From Micavibrio sp. (GTDB lineage Bacteria > Pseudomonadota > Alphaproteobacteria > Micavibrionales > Micavibrionaceae), in NCBI GenBank assembly GCA_030824805.1, contig JAPJRC010000093.1, positions 1 to 6,585 of the forward strand: 6,585 nucleotides of DNA. The letters are read 5' to 3'. The notes under the pieces were generated by a model. It saw nothing but the letters and a program-made list of their open reading frames with translations. It was not told the DNA's origin and did no database searches. Shown piece after piece: positions 6,505 to 6,585 of the stretch (positions within the stretch are counted from its first letter, which is position 1; each line of letters starts with the position of its first letter). The position numbers and the translations under genes are program-made.

Positions 6505-6530
6505 ATGGGCTTGTACAGACATTGTACTGC

Positions 6531-6585
6531 GGAGCTGTGGCCGAGAGGCTGAAGGCAACGGTTTGCTAAATCGTCATACGGGTTA
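6531..6585 (+). tRNA. tRNA-Ser(GCU), 3' end cut by the window
   Basis: The 5' half folds as a class II serine tRNA. The acceptor strand is GGAGCTG (6531-6537) and T8-G9 are 6538-6539. The D arm is GCC (6540-6542) with GGC (6554-6556). The anticodon stem is ACGGT (6558-6562) with ATCGT (6570-6574), enclosing the loop TTGCTAA with anticodon GCT at 6565-6567, which reads AGC/AGU serine codons. The sequence after 6574 should be the long variable arm; the T arm and 3' acceptor lie outside the window. Confidence 0.93.

Noticed and set aside
6531..6585. tRNA-Ser as an integration (att) site
   Set aside because: The tRNA 3' half is outside the window, and no integrase or matching direct repeat is visible on the left side.

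Overview
The window looks like chromosomal DNA from an alphaproteobacterium. The base composition is moderately GC-rich by eye. The GatA glycine-rich region carries the longer 'SNADLTPGGSSGG'-type insert that I associate with alphaproteobacterial GatA. The gat genes form a loose cluster rather than a tight gatCAB operon. The exact lineage cannot be fixed from the sequence; a small-genome or predatory clade such as Micavibrio-like bacteria is possible but only a guess. Every protein gene is on the + strand and the window is densely coded. No mobile element, CRISPR array or integration scar was seen.

Layout: 2-1384 is gatA, missing its N-terminus at the window edge. At 1387-1623 a tiny lipoprotein starts two bases after the gatA stop. 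At 1676-2200 lies a secreted protein built from two diverged copies of a CxC-containing cysteine module. At 2291-3211 is a DMT/EamA-type ten-helix transporter. At 3228-4679 is complete gatB, followed nine bases later (4689-5375) by an unusually short fold-type II PLP-enzyme-like protein. At 5436-5660 and 5660-5872 are a DUF4177-like small protein and a two-helix membrane protein, overlapping by one base. At 5882-6475 is a TerD-family protein. From 6531 to the window end is the 5' part of a tRNA-Ser(GCU).

How they may fit together: GatA and GatB, with GatC presumably encoded elsewhere, form the amidotransferase that corrects Glu-tRNA(Gln) and/or Asp-tRNA(Asn). Three envelope-related genes lie between gatA and gatB on the same strand with short spacers, so they could be co-transcribed, but nothing shows a functional link to tRNA amidation. 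The DUF4177-like protein, the small membrane protein and TerD form a second tightly packed group that may have its own promoter just upstream of 5436.

I see no convincing large undescribed system. The most interesting items are the compact PLP-fold protein next to gatB, the duplicated CxC secreted protein, and the DUF4177-like/2-TM/TerD trio with a possible leaderless start.
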